A DNA stretch of 64,000 nucleotides from Caenorhabditis remanei (taxonomy: Eukaryota; Nematoda; Chromadorea; Rhabditida; Rhabditidae), in the NCBI RefSeq assembly GCF_010183535.1, contig NC_071329.1, positions 19,172,879-19,236,878 of the forward strand, read 5' to 3'. Below the pieces are notes generated by a model. The model did no database searches, was not told the DNA's origin, and saw nothing but the letters and a program-made list of their open reading frames with translations. A program made the translations under genes and the position numbers. Shown in pieces: positions 11,801 through 23,013 of this stretch (positions are counted from its first letter, which is position 1; each line of letters opens with the position of its first letter).

Positions 11801-14800
11801 GGGCTTATTCTGGATTTTAGGGTGTTTTTAACCAGCAGCGATTTTTTGGTGTTTTTTAACGATTTTAAGCATTATTTTTACGATATAAACCAATTTTTTA
11901 ACCGATTTAAACCATTTTTTCTTTGAAATTTCAAGTCTTTGAAAACTCACTATTCGGTTCATGTACAAAATTGGGGTTATCAATAAAAGGGCCGTCCGGT
12001 ATGGGTACCCTCAAATCCATTGAACTAGTGCTCGGCCCGAAAGGCGGCGGATCGTTTTGATTGGAAGTGGATGGAGTAGTTGTACTCATTATGGAGACAC
12101 TGAGTTATTAGAGAGATAAGGGAGAATTGAGAGGGTCGAGAGAGAAAGAGAGAACTGACAGTCAAGAAATCGAGAAATCGAGAAAATGTGCCAAATGTGA
12201 TGATAAAATGTGTAAACATTTCGATTTAGAGATAAGGTGTGGAGATGGAAACGCAGAGATATTTGGAAATTGATATGAGTGTTTGATCGGGAATTGGAGA
12301 ATAGGGAGGAGGTGAGTCAGTGGGTGTCTTGGAGTCATGACGAACTTTTTTTTTACTTTTGGAACTTTTCTAGAGAAAAAGATAAAACTCCAAACCTTCT
12401 AGAACTGCCAGTATTCTTAGTTTTGGTTCAAAATGCCTTAATTTAGAAGTTCGGTGGAAAAACCTGAGAATTTTTGGGCCAACAATGTAAATTTTACAGA
12501 AACTGAAATTTCTAGAGGTTTACGGTCATTTTGAGTCGAAATTCTTTGTTTTAGGTGCTCTGGGAGTTAAGAAAGATAAGAATTACGGGAAAAGACAATC
12601 TCAGCTCCCAGAAAGCCTTGAATCCTGGATTTGAGAGAAAAATGACCGGAATTAGAGTCAAATTTAAAATTGTTATCTGACTTTTAAAAATGTTCAAATA
12701 TTTCGATCATTTTAAGCCAAAAATCATGTTTTTAGGTGCCCTAGAAGCTGAGATACAATGAAATACTAGTGATGAGGATATCTTAGCTACTAGAAGGCAG
12801 AGGAGTTAGATTTTCACGTAAAAATAACGAGAATCATTTTCAAATCCTCGATTTTTATTTGAATTTTAAAATTCCTGTGTTATTTCTGTTATTTTAAGCC
12901 AAACCCCATGTTTCTAGGTGCTTTGGAAACTGAAATATAGTAGGACAAAATGAAAAGTCTACCTTGTGTCAGTATTCAAATTAAAATAACAAGGATTTTC
13001 TGATGCAATCTAAGAAGTATTCTGGAAACTAAGGATTTAAGTTTTGAAGACAACAAAAACTTCTTAAAGAAGACTCATATCTACTCAAAAACTAACAAGC
13101 GAACTCCTTTGAGAAAATGTTTGAAAATTTGCTGAAAATTGGTTCATAGATAACTTCGATCATTATGAATACGGTGGTAACACAATTTTTTGCCCATTTC
13201 TGCTCTGGGGATCAAAAAACGAGAATGAGAAATTTCTAAAAATGTTCCAATTCCAATTTAAGGATCAACAACACAAACACTTTCTGAAAAAGGTTTTTCT
13301 GTCGTATAACCCGTTATTTGAAAATATCTAACAAAGTAAGACGTAACAGGAAAATGCTAATAATATCCAGCTTAAAAGTATAGATAATGTAGGGGGATTT
13401 GAAAACAAAAAGCAGAAAAGAAAATTATAGAGATAGAAAAGAAAAATTCGAGGCGAAAAAAATGAAAATTGACGCTATTTTTAGTTTGATAATGCCAAAA
13501 TTATCTAATTTCCGCATTTTGACATGTTTCAGAACAAATACTTTGGTAATTTCTACGTTCCAGACACATTTTGGGATCTGAAATACATCAAATGTTGCAA
13601 TTTTTCAGACAAAATCATTGAAAAACGCCCAATTCTGTACAAATCTGGACGTTCTCGGTGAAAAACTGAAAAAAGCACAATTTTTCTGCTATTTCAATAC
13701 AAAAATGAGTCACAAGTGGTTTCTTGCGAAATAACAATTAGTCTTCCTTCCAATTCCAGCAAACAACCACATATAGATGTATGTGTCTAAAATGAAAATT
13801 GAATTGTTTCACATGAGAAAAAGGATCTCCGAGAAAGGAGAGAAGCAGCACACACTCAAATAAGGGGTTAGGAACATTTGGAGCCTGAGAGAGAGAGCTC
13901 AATGAGCCCCGAGACACACCACGCGGAGCACAAATAGAGCACTGAGAGAGTTGGAGAGACGCAGAGAGAGAGAGAAAGAGAGAGAGAGAGACGGCGGGGC
14001 TTCCGTTTCCTCTTTTTCAATGACTCGCTATGACTTATGATGGTAGTGAGGAGAGGAGATGGAAAGGTGGAGCATTATTCTTATTATGGAAAGTGGAAGA
14101 GAGAGGAGACATCTGGACAGACAGGTGGACAGACAGACAAAGGGCTTAGATTAGGAATAGGAGGACTTGGGCTGTCTAGCAGAGTTTTTGGGAATTCCGA
14201 CTTTCGGATAGGAAATTTTGTTTCCGGATAAAAAAATGTGCGTTTTTCACTGATTTTGTTCGAAAAATTGCAGAATGTTATGTATTCTAGGGGCCAGAAC
14301 GTTCAAATGCGATATTTTTGCACACAAAACTCTATAATAATAATTTGAAGTAGAAATTGCTAAATTTTGTAAAATATACGTTCAGAAACATATCAGAATG
14401 CTAAAATTGGATCTTTTTTGGCATTATCAAACTAAAAATAGCAAAAATATCAATTTTCACTTTCTGAACCATGGAATTTACAATTTTTCGGCTATAATTT
14501 AGCTTGCTGATAACGAATTTTTATTCCGGATAACCGATTTTGCTTAAAAATAAAAAATTTCGCTTCCAGATAGGTAATTTTAAATCCGGATAAGGAATTT
14601 TGTTTAAGGGTAAAAGATATTGCTTTCGGATAAGAAACATTTGGGATTTTTCAGCACATTTCTATTTCTAACCGCTCTGAACTCATTTTCATTCATATTC
14701 TGACAATTTTCGAATGAAAATCAGTGTCTAGACAATCTATTAGCCTCCTGAACCATTGTTATACTCAAAAATAGTAAAAATTCGGAATTTTTGATGTCCA

Positions 14801-15658
14801 AACACTTAATTTCTTCAAAAATTGAGCTCAATCGCGATTTTTCAGTAGATTTTAATCGAAAAACTGCGCTTTTCTACGATTTTCAAAGCTGAAAATCAGT
14901 ATTTCAGTAGATTTTTGACAGAAACGCATTTTTTAAGAAAAACTTTCCTTCCTGATTTAGAATTTTGCTTAGGAATAAGGAATTGTTCCTTCCTGATTCC
15001 TTCTTTTAAAAAAAGCGGGCAATTTCGGATTAGGAACACTTACAAACTAATTTTATTTTCTTTAATCTACTAATTACGATTTCAAAATCCCCAAACTTTG
15101 ACCAAAAACCCTTGTAATTTCGTTGAAATTGGCGTCAGAAAGTCGCCAAATGTTTTCGCTGTAAAAAATGCTGATTTTTGTGATTTTTTCTATTGAAATA
15201 GGTAGGAAACATGTGTTTTTATGCTTTAAAACCCTATTTTTAACCCTAAAATAAGAAAATTTGGTTGAAAACGGCCTAGAAACTCAGAAAGACATCCGGA
15301 CTGAGGAAACACAGACAGACTAACAGGGAAACCTTGGATGTCTGTCTGTATGTGTGTCCGAATGTCCGGACTAAAGATTTCTAATCTCCACCTAGCTATA
15401 GATCTGTCTGGCGCGCCATTGGCCCTGTTTTTGGTATTTTTTTTCAATTTTTAAATGTTTTTTCCACATTTTCTAAATAAATAAAACCTCACCAATCAAC
15501 GGCACTGCTCCCTTCTTCGGACTCTTCCCGTTCGCCGAGATGGGCGGTCCGTCGACCGGCCCACCACCACTATCGAACATCTCATTAACGATTCCACCGT
15601 AAGAAGTGACACTCGAACCACCGCCACCACCGAATATGGTACTCCCGTCGTTTGACAT
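2863..15658 (-). CDS. SLC12-family cation-chloride cotransporter, SLC12A9-like
   Basis: This is a complete minus-strand gene. Common exons are 11036-11203, 9843-9977, 9660-9794, 8706-8899, 8523-8626, 7264-7537, 6763-6850, 6456-6708, 5930-6071, 5710-5807, 4477-5130, 3554-3793, 3013-3144 and 2863-2953 (stop). Two alternative first exons, 15493-15658 and 11951-12089, both end in phase 1 and give 957 or 948 residues; all junctions keep frame. Family hallmarks are [17 protein letters not shown] in TM1, [19 protein letters not shown] near TM3 and [19 protein letters not shown] after the extracellular loop. The C-terminus is PPTLL followed by SVISTAL. Residues of about 80-530 form the transporter core; the rest is the long cytoplasmic regulatory tail with a [17 protein letters not shown] block. 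The family moves chloride with Na+ and/or K+ across membranes, but the A8/A9 branch has uncertain substrates. The position of the 15658 ATG, just after a TTCCAG acceptor, suggests trans-splicing there. Confidence 0.9.
3219..6412. repeat. Intron-resident palindromic repeat family with CGCGACGCG...CGCGTCGC core
   Basis: Units of about 120 bases start with GAGCCCCATATTGACTAT and end with the reverse complement ATAGTCAATATGGGGCTC. Most carry a GC-rich core CCGCGACGCGRCACGCGTCGC that is itself palindromic. Full, half or core-only copies lie at about 3219-3351, 3412-3495, 3855-3980, 4158-4275 (no GC core), 4350-4420, 5229-5352, 5410-5430, 5530-5645 (core reversed), 6139-6262 and 6340-6412. All are in the 3'-half introns of the SLC12 gene, often two per intron. 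Confidence 0.8.
10085..10900. repeat. Degenerate tandem repeat, unit about 180 bp
   Basis: Inside the transporter intron between exons 11036-11203 and 9843-9977, a unit recurs at about 10100, 10280, 10450, 10635 and 10820. It carries words such as GGAAGCTGAGATACAGTGAAATAC, GAGGATATCTCAGCT and AAGGAGTCAGATTTTT (single words shown with small variations). A second block of the same family lies at 12540-12960 in the long first intron. It is non-coding. Confidence 0.65.
11290..11800. repeat. CGCGCCAGAC-type short dispersed repeats
   Basis: Within the intron between 11036-11203 and 11951-12089, the word (T/G)CGTCAAAGGCGCGCCAG and its variants occur at about 11310, 11455, 11590, 11630, 11695 and 11780. 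The same word family (ACGCGTCACAGGTGCGCCAG) is prominent at 18410-18620, 19370-19440, 20050-20520 and 22770-22915. It is a dispersed AscI-like GC-rich motif in AT-rich DNA. Confidence 0.6.
12090..15492. other. Long first intron of the distal transporter isoform / promoter of the short one
   Basis: No exon is seen. Contents are as follows. A GA-rich stretch at 12110-12180 lies just upstream of the short-isoform ATG (12089). The ~180-bp repeat family recurs at 12540-12960. A purine-rich tract at 13840-14000 includes (GA)n and AGAGACGCAGAG at 13955-13966. Reiterated CCGGATAAGGAATTTTG-like words lie at 14190-14650. The purine tract could be a promoter for transcripts starting at 12089. Confidence 0.5.
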
Positions 15659-18332
15659 TTTGGCTGGAAATGTTGGGGGTAATTAGGGGTAATTAGGGGT
15701 GAATCAGTGATAAAAATTAATAAATGTGTCAAATTTATATGCATTCAAAAGCTTTTACAATTCTATGCGAGTTTGAGCCAATTAATCAAAAAATGCAAGA
15801 CATTTTTTGAAAATCTATATCTTTTTAAGTTTCAGTCTGTTTTTTTGTATCATTACCTCAAAATATATCAAAAAATTAAGAGCTGACAGGGTTCTGGAAG
15901 TTTCTAGCGCGAAAAACTGGAAAAATGTTGGGTCCGCCTTCTGAAACACATCATTCTCATTCTCAAAATAGAACGTTTTCGAAAAACTAGATTCTCCATT
16001 TTTAGAATTTTAGAATAGAACTGTCTATCAAGGTCATTGGTCTATAATTATTCTTATTTTTGGAAAAATAGGCATTCGGATTGGTTAATGACGTTCTGGG
16101 CTTGAAATCGATGATTTTGATGAGAAAAATTGTGAAACATTTGTAATTTTTGACTAAAAATGACGATTTTTTGCACAAAAAGTCTATTTTTGTCGTTTTT
16201 CATTCTGAAATACAGTTTTTTGGCTTAAAAAGCGTCACGAATGGAACGCGCCGACAGGCACGCCAGACAACTGCTGTTCATTCACTTAAGAGCGTTTCCA
16301 AGGAATTTCAGAGGTGAAAAATCTTTTTTTTTGAAAATTTTATAGGCAAAAAATAAGAAAACGTTCTGAATCATGTTTGAGAATGAATGTGTGTCTATAC
16401 ATACAAAAAACAGCGACATGTTGGAATAGAAAATAGAAAAATAAAGGAGAAAGGGACAATAGTTTGGGTGGGAAAACCTTTGAAATCGTAAATGAATAGA
16501 AGGGGGACAGCAAAAAGTTATAAACAAAAAGGGCGACCCGGAATTGTTTGGAAGAAAAGTTTTGGCTCATTGATCGACGAAGGTGGACCGGAATTTCAAT
16601 GAGCAATTGGGAGAAATGTCAAAATGTTGGGGAAAAATTGAACGAGTAATTTTTTTTGAGTGTCAGTTATTGAAAATAAGATAAAAACTTAAGTTGGTTA
16701 ATTTATAAGTAACAGGAATGTCAGTTCTGAAAAAAAAAATTGTCAAAAATTATGCTATTCTGAGCCAAACACAGTTAAAAACTATCATCGGTTTCACGTA
16801 TTCAAGAAAATTTGGGGCTGGCGCGCTTTTTACGCGTTTTTTCACGTTTACGACTTCACTACCTTACTATAGTTTCACTGATCACATGAAGTTGTCTGGC
16901 GCTCCTTCTGCGCGTTTTTGCATATCTGTATATATAGGCTTGTATATACTTAAAGATAAGTATCCGACCTTTTTTTGTGTTTTTACTAGTAGAAATCTTC
17001 AAAAACGTTGAAACATGAAGTTGAGGTTTAGTTTACAGGGGAAAAAGAGAACCATGGTATATAAAATATGAGAAAACTTGATATTTATGTCAAGATCTTT
17101 TTTGGAAGTCTAAAACTTACAAAAACATTTCAAAAACAGCAGTAAAAACCTTTTTTATGGAGCATCACCCTTTAGTTGGACTTCCAGGCCATCTAGGAAG
17201 TATTGGAATCCAATAATTTGGATTTTTATGAAATTTGAATAATAATACCATCTGGATGCCACGAAAACCGAATATACTCACATGAAATCAAATTCTTTAT
17301 AAAATTTCCAACGTTTTGATACCCATATTGCCCTGGTGGCCTGACTTTCCAAATTTTTTGGATCCTAACCCACCAGAAGTTTTTGGGGTATAACTCGGAA
17401 GGGTGAAGAGCTAGAAGAAAGTGGTCAACTATAAAAATGATGAAATTGAAATTTGCTATTGACTCGCATTAACTTTCACATATAACCATAAAATTTTCTA
17501 TCGAAACAATATTAAATAAATTACATTTTTGAGATCTACGTAGTTCGAAAAGCTGCAAAACTGTATAAAGTCCATTTATGACTGTTTTCTACCGATTTTT
17601 TAACAAAAGCTCGGATTTTCCTGGCATTTTTGCTCTTTATACGTTTTCAGACTGACCAAATCTCAAAAAACTCATTAAAAATCCCCAAAAAAAACTATAA
17701 AAATCCGAGAAATTACGCGTGTAACACATAACACACTGTGTGTGTACAGGTCAGTCATTCCGCTACTGCGGGAGGTGAGAGAAGACAAAAAAAGGGATCA
17801 CTCGGGAGAGAGAGATAATAGGAATTGGAGAGACGGAGAGAAACAGAGAGAGAGAGAGACCATTGGCCTTCTGTGTCCAGTGTGGGAAGACATGAGGAGG
17901 AGGAGTGAGAGAGGAGAGGGAGGGATGGGGATGGGTAATTGTTCCCGAGGGAAGAGGAGGGATAGACACAGAGCGGGAGAGGAAATGAGGAAGAGAATAA
18001 GTCGCAACATAAGTTATTTTTGGTGATTATGAGGGTCCAAAGGTTCTGAAAGGTTTTGAAGAAAGAGACTCTGATAACAGGTACCATGTGACAGTGGTCC
18101 CCGGAATCATAAATTGAATAAACAGAAGCCGTTATAAGGAATCTGAGTGCATGGTCAGGTGCATCTGGACGTATAATTCTAGATTCATACGAACTTATAT
18201 CAGTTTTATGGCTGGTAAGGACATTGATGGCCAATCCCAGGCTCTTACTATTAGGTCTTGAAACACTAAAATTTAAAAAATTCATTTGGAATTTAAGCAT
18301 ATAGACTGAGTATTTTGTGATTGATCATTTTT

Positions 18333-19506
18333 AGACGACACAAAAATGCAAAAAATGTTAAATGTTAGGTTTTTTGAAATTTCGAGGTCAGACAGATGTT
18401 CCGTACTAGGGGGACGCGTCACAGGTGCGCCAGCTGGCGAGAGGTACAAAAATAAAGGTTTCTGAAAGGTTATTTTGAGTTTTTATGCTGAAAACGCGTC
18501 TGAGGTGCGCCGGACGTTCCCAAGAGCGTCACAAACGTCAACTATACCAGGACCATTAGAAACGCGTCACAGGCGCGCTAGGCATTTCGGTTGATAATCA
18601 AAACGCGCCAAAAGTGCGCCAGAAACCTTAAAATTGATGCTCGACTATTTTTTCAAAAGATTTTCACCCATTTCTTGGTTTTTTTGTCTGAAAATCAAAC
18701 AATCACAAACTTTTCTAATTATATTGTGTCCTCAAGTCATTCTGACTGTATAACCGAAGAGAGAAAGTGAAAAAAAGAATAGGTTTTCAAATAATAGGTA
18801 CTGTAGGCATCAAGAAATAAAATGAAAAGTGGAAAATCTGAAAAAAATAGTCCCTACGAAATTTCCTAAATTTTGATACCCATATTGACCTGGTGGCCTA
18901 ACTTCCCAAATTTGTCGGATGACAGGCCACCGGCAGTTTTAGGGGGATAACTCAGAAGGGTGAAGAAATAAGGAAAAGTGGTGAACTACAAAAATGATCA
19001 GAATCTCATTTTCTACCGATTCATGTATTTTGATATGTCCTAGGACCCTAGGCTACCACTTTAAATCGGCTATAACTCAAAACCTAGGCCATCTATCAAA
19101 AAATGGGCGACTACAAAAGTGATCAGAATTCAATTTTCTATCCAATAGTATAAAATATATGTGTCTATGCTATGACACACACCCAACGCCTCCCCTATTC
19201 AATTCTCCATAAATTTCTAAACAGATCAAGTTTCTTTTCACTTCCTCTCTTTCGGTTATACAATCAGAATGACTTGATGACATAATAGAATCAGAAAATT
19301 TCATGATTGTTTGATTTTCAGACAGAAAAAAAACCAAAAAAAAATTGGTCAAAATTTGGAAACGTCTGGCGCACCTCAGAAGCGTTTTCACTACGAAAAC
19401 TTGAAATGAGCTGGCGCACCTGTGACGCGTCCCCTGGTACGGAATATCTGTCTGACCTCGGAATTCCAAAAAACCCAACATTTTTTTGCATTTTTTTGTG
19501 TCCAAA
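18333..19506. repeat. 1.2-kb imperfect palindromic element
   Basis: The left arm (about 18333-18450 and 18650-18780) is matched by the reverse complement of the right arm (about 19410-19506 and 19230-19330). Shared words include GAGGTCAGACAGAT, GACGCGTCACAGGTGCGCCAG, GTCTGAAAATCAAACAATCA and CAAGTCATTCTGA. The arms differ by substitutions and by extra sequence in the left arm, so it is old. The centre (18850-19150) holds a TAGGCCACC-family unit. It looks like a non-autonomous transposon or a decayed inverted duplication. Confidence 0.65.
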
Positions 19507-20636
19507 TCGTACTTCACAGCAGGTGTCATGCAGCTGTTCACCACCGACGGACATAAATCTAGGCTCCGCCCACTTTTCTCACTTTTTTCTAAACGGTGAG
19601 AGTGTGTACATGTTCATTTTGGTTTGGTTCAGTTGTTCATTTGGTTTTCGACGGATTATTCACAGTTTTTGTACATTCAGATCGGCCTCAGTGTCGGTTT
19701 TACACTCTGAAACCCAAAAATTCGGATTTTCCATAAAATTTTCAAAGTTTTGACACCCATATTGCCCTGGTGGCCTAACTTCCAAAATTTGTCGGATCCT
19801 AGGACACAGGCAGTTTTTAGGATATAACTCAAAGGCGTGAAGATATAGAGGAAAATGGTCAACTACAAAAATGATCAGAATTTCATTTCCTATCAAATGA
19901 TGTAACTTGCTGGCCTAACCTCGCCAGTCGGATCCTAGGCTACCATCTTAAAATCGCCTATATCTCAAAACCTAGGCCACCAATCAAAAAATGATCAACT
20001 ACAAAAGAGATCAGCATAAAATTTTCTACAAATTGGTAATATTTTGTTTTTACTGGCGCACCTGTGACGCGTTTTCATCCCTGATTTTGACCCGCTCTGT
20101 TGTTGCTGGTTACGCGCCAAAATTCGAAAATTCAAACTTTTAGATTTTTTACTTAAAAATTCTAATGATTCAGAATTAAAAGACATTCTGAGAAAAAGCA
20201 TCAAAAATGTTCAGATTTTCAAAGGGAAATTGAAAAAATGTCAAAAAACGCGTCTCAGGCGCACCAGCTCATTTTTTCGTTTCCCGTCGTCCTGGCGCGC
20301 CGTGACGCGTTTTCTCCTCAAAAACGCGCCTCAGGCGCGCCAGCTAGCTTATTTTTGTATTCAGTTTGAATGTATCTATCCATGAGGTTTCAGGTTCTTC
20401 CTTTTGAAAAAATTTCAAAAAACGCGTTCCAGGCGCGCCAGCTCATTTTTCGTTTCCCGTCTAGATGGCGCTCCGTGGGCGCGCTGTGCCCGTTTTCTCC
20501 TCAAAACGCGCCGACGGCACCCCAGCTTCCTTATTTACCTTATTTACCTCCCCATCTGTTCAAATTTCTCCTCTTTGTCTTTCCACCAATGACACCCATA
20601 ACCTTCCTCTCTCTCCTCTCTCCACTAGTCACCTTT

Positions 20637-20793
20637 CTCTGCGTCTCTTCCTCTCACACACTCTCTCACTCTTTGTTACGCATACATACGCATCTCCTCC
20701 TCCTTCTCCTCTTTCTTCTTCCCAATTTCTTCGTCCCGAGGAAAGCGGGAGAATATATTGATCTAAGAGATAGAGAGAGTTGAAGAGACGCAG
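20637..20793. promoter_or_regulatory. CT/GA tract with paired CTCTGCGTCTCT / AGAGACGCAG motifs
   Basis: CTCTGCGTCTCT at 20637-20648 and AGAGACGCAG at 20784-20793 face each other around a CT-rich block. The same motif occurs at 13955-13966 and, in NHL intron 1, at 23871-23882. Its repeated association with purine/pyrimidine tracts near gene 5' ends suggests a core-promoter element; this is inference. Confidence 0.4.
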
Positions 20794-23013
20794 ACGGTGA
20801 GAGACTGGGGACTCGTTGCCTTATTTTGGGGTGTTTTGGTGAGGGTTTTGCATGCATTTTCCATAATTTTTTCATTAAATTGAATTTTCCTTATATTATT
20901 GTTATATTGTCCACTTTAATCCACTTAAATCCCATAAAACCTCAAAAAGTTAGCGATTTTTCAGTTTTTTTGAAGTTTCTCGTTTTTTCTGACATTTTAA
21001 GCCAAAAATCACTGAAATCCGTCATAAATGACAGATATTTACAGATTTTCGAAACATTTCAAAAATCTGCAAGTGTTATTTAGTTATTTTGGCTGTAACC
21101 CGGAATTTAAAAAAAATTATTTTGTAATTGCTAATTATTTAGTTAATCAGCATTGAATTCTGTGTTTGATCGTATACTTTTCATCAATTTTAAGTCAATT
21201 TCAGCCCTCTTTCATATTTTATTGTTTTTTCATAGTTAGAAGTATTAGATTGGCTGCAACTCACTATCTGAAATGGATAACTAAACATTATTAATTACAA
21301 AAATTACCAGCATAAAATTCCCTACATTTTGGTATATTTTTGTCGCGACAATGTTTGAAAATGAGGTATTGCACTGTTTTAAGTTTTTGTGTCGAATTTC
21401 AAGCGTCATAAATAAGAAATTGTATTTTTTGAGGTGTATCTTTGAAATAATATAATTTAGGTGACTTACACTAGTTAACAAAATGAAGAGCATAAAATTT
21501 GCAACATTTTAATATATTTTTCTTTGCAAAATTTAAAAAAAATTGGCACTTTCTGACAGTTTCAGTTCCAACATCTGGTTTTTTTGGGATTTCTTGTCTT
21601 ATTTTTTGTTTAACTCGCTATCCAGAATAGACAACTAAAATTGGTCAATTACAGCATAATCAGGATAAAATTTGCTGCTTTTTGTTGTATTTTTCTTAGA
21701 AAAAAAATTTTTTTTTGAAATTTTTATTAGAATTTTCTACCAAAAATCCATTTTTCTAAAATCGACGCTTTTTGTAACCTAAATTTTCCGCCTTCTCCAC
21801 AAAATTTCCAACATTTTGATACCCATATTGATCTGGTTTGGACTGGTGGCCTAACTTTAAAAAATTTGTCGGTCGGATCCTAGGCCACGGAAGTTTTTCA
21901 GTTTTTATGGTATAATTCCAAAGGGTGGGGAGATGGAGGAAAATGGTTAACTACAAAAATGGTCAGAATCTTATTTTCTATCGATTCATATATTTTTGAG
22001 CAGAGGCCGAGTTTTTGAAACATGACGGATCCTAGGCCACTACTTTGTTTTGCCATGCTAGACCGGCAAAAACGTTCTGAAACAGTTTGAAACTAAAAAA
22101 TCCGCATTTTTCATAAAATTTCCAAAGTTTTGATACCCATATCGGCTTAGTTTGGTGTGGTGGCCTAACTTCCCAAATTTGTCTGATCCTAGGCCACCTT
22201 CTGTTTTTAGGCTATAACTCAAAGGCGTGCAGAGGTTGAGAAAATTGGTCAACTTCAAAAATTATCAGACTCTTTTTTTTTTATTCATGTACTTTGGTAG
22301 CCTAACTTCCCCAGTCGGATCCTAGGCCACCGCTCTAAATCGGCTATATCTCAAAACCTAGGCCACCTACCAAAAAAAGATCAACTACAAAAGTGATCAG
22401 CATGAAATTCTCTACAAATTGGTAATAATTTTCCCTCATTCCTCTTTCATTCCATGCAAAAAAAAACCAGTTCTCCCCTCTCCTCCTCCTCCTCTCGTGG
22501 ATTTGTCCTTCCACACATTTTGTCCTCCCGTCCCGTCCCGTCCGCCACCGTTTTGTCAGCTGTTTTACGTCTCACTCTCAACATGCTTTTAGTGTCTAAG
22601 AGAGTGTGCAGAGAAGCAGACAAAAGAGTGAGATAGTGTGTGAAATCAAGAGAGTGCCAGAGAAACGCGGCGCCCCCGATTTCTCCGTTTTGTCAAAAAG
22701 ACCACCCATGTGACTGTATCTGTACTTTTTGACCAATTTTTGGTTTTCTTGGGTCTCAGGGACTACATGACGCGTCTCAAGTGGCCCAGCTACTTTTTCA
22801 TCGACTAAAAAGCGTCTAAAGCGCGCCAGACAGCTTTTGAACTGCTCAAAACGCGCCTAAGACACGCCAGATAGCATTTTTCTTGGTTTAAACGCGCCAA
22901 ACGGGCCCCAGTCCTACATGTTTTGTTTTTATCTTCTCTTATTTGGAACTCAGATCCCTTTTCTTTTTTTTATCCCAAAATTAAAAAAAAATCAATTTTT
23001 ATTTTTTCAGGTA

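Larger units (their letters stand above)
15659..23013. other. 7.3-kb gene-free, repeat-rich intergenic region
   Basis: It lies between the divergently transcribed transporter (-) and NHL gene (+), so it holds both promoters. I see no convincing coding exon. It contains a 1.2-kb imperfect palindrome (18333-19506) and several ~300-bp units with TCGGATCCTAGGCCACC (about 17310, 18870, 19745, 21800, 22120). CGCGCC-type words occur throughout. Purine or pyrimidine tracts lie at 17740-17990, 20560-20790 and 22455-22640. Long frames here on either strand follow the GA/CT tracts and have biased composition. Confidence 0.6.

Noticed and set aside
17742..18300. Opposed frames of 94 and 181 codons
   Set aside because: They follow a GA/CT-rich tract, with Ser/Leu/Pro versus Arg/Glu bias and no homology pattern. 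They are composition artefacts.
19307..19753. 148-codon plus-strand frame and opposing frames
   Set aside because: It overlaps the arm of the imperfect palindrome and a dispersed repeat unit. There is no splice structure or recognisable domain.
20370..20783. 137-codon frame rich in Leu/Ser/Pro
   Set aside because: Most of it is the CT-rich tract, and three frames are open at once there. There is no protein signature.
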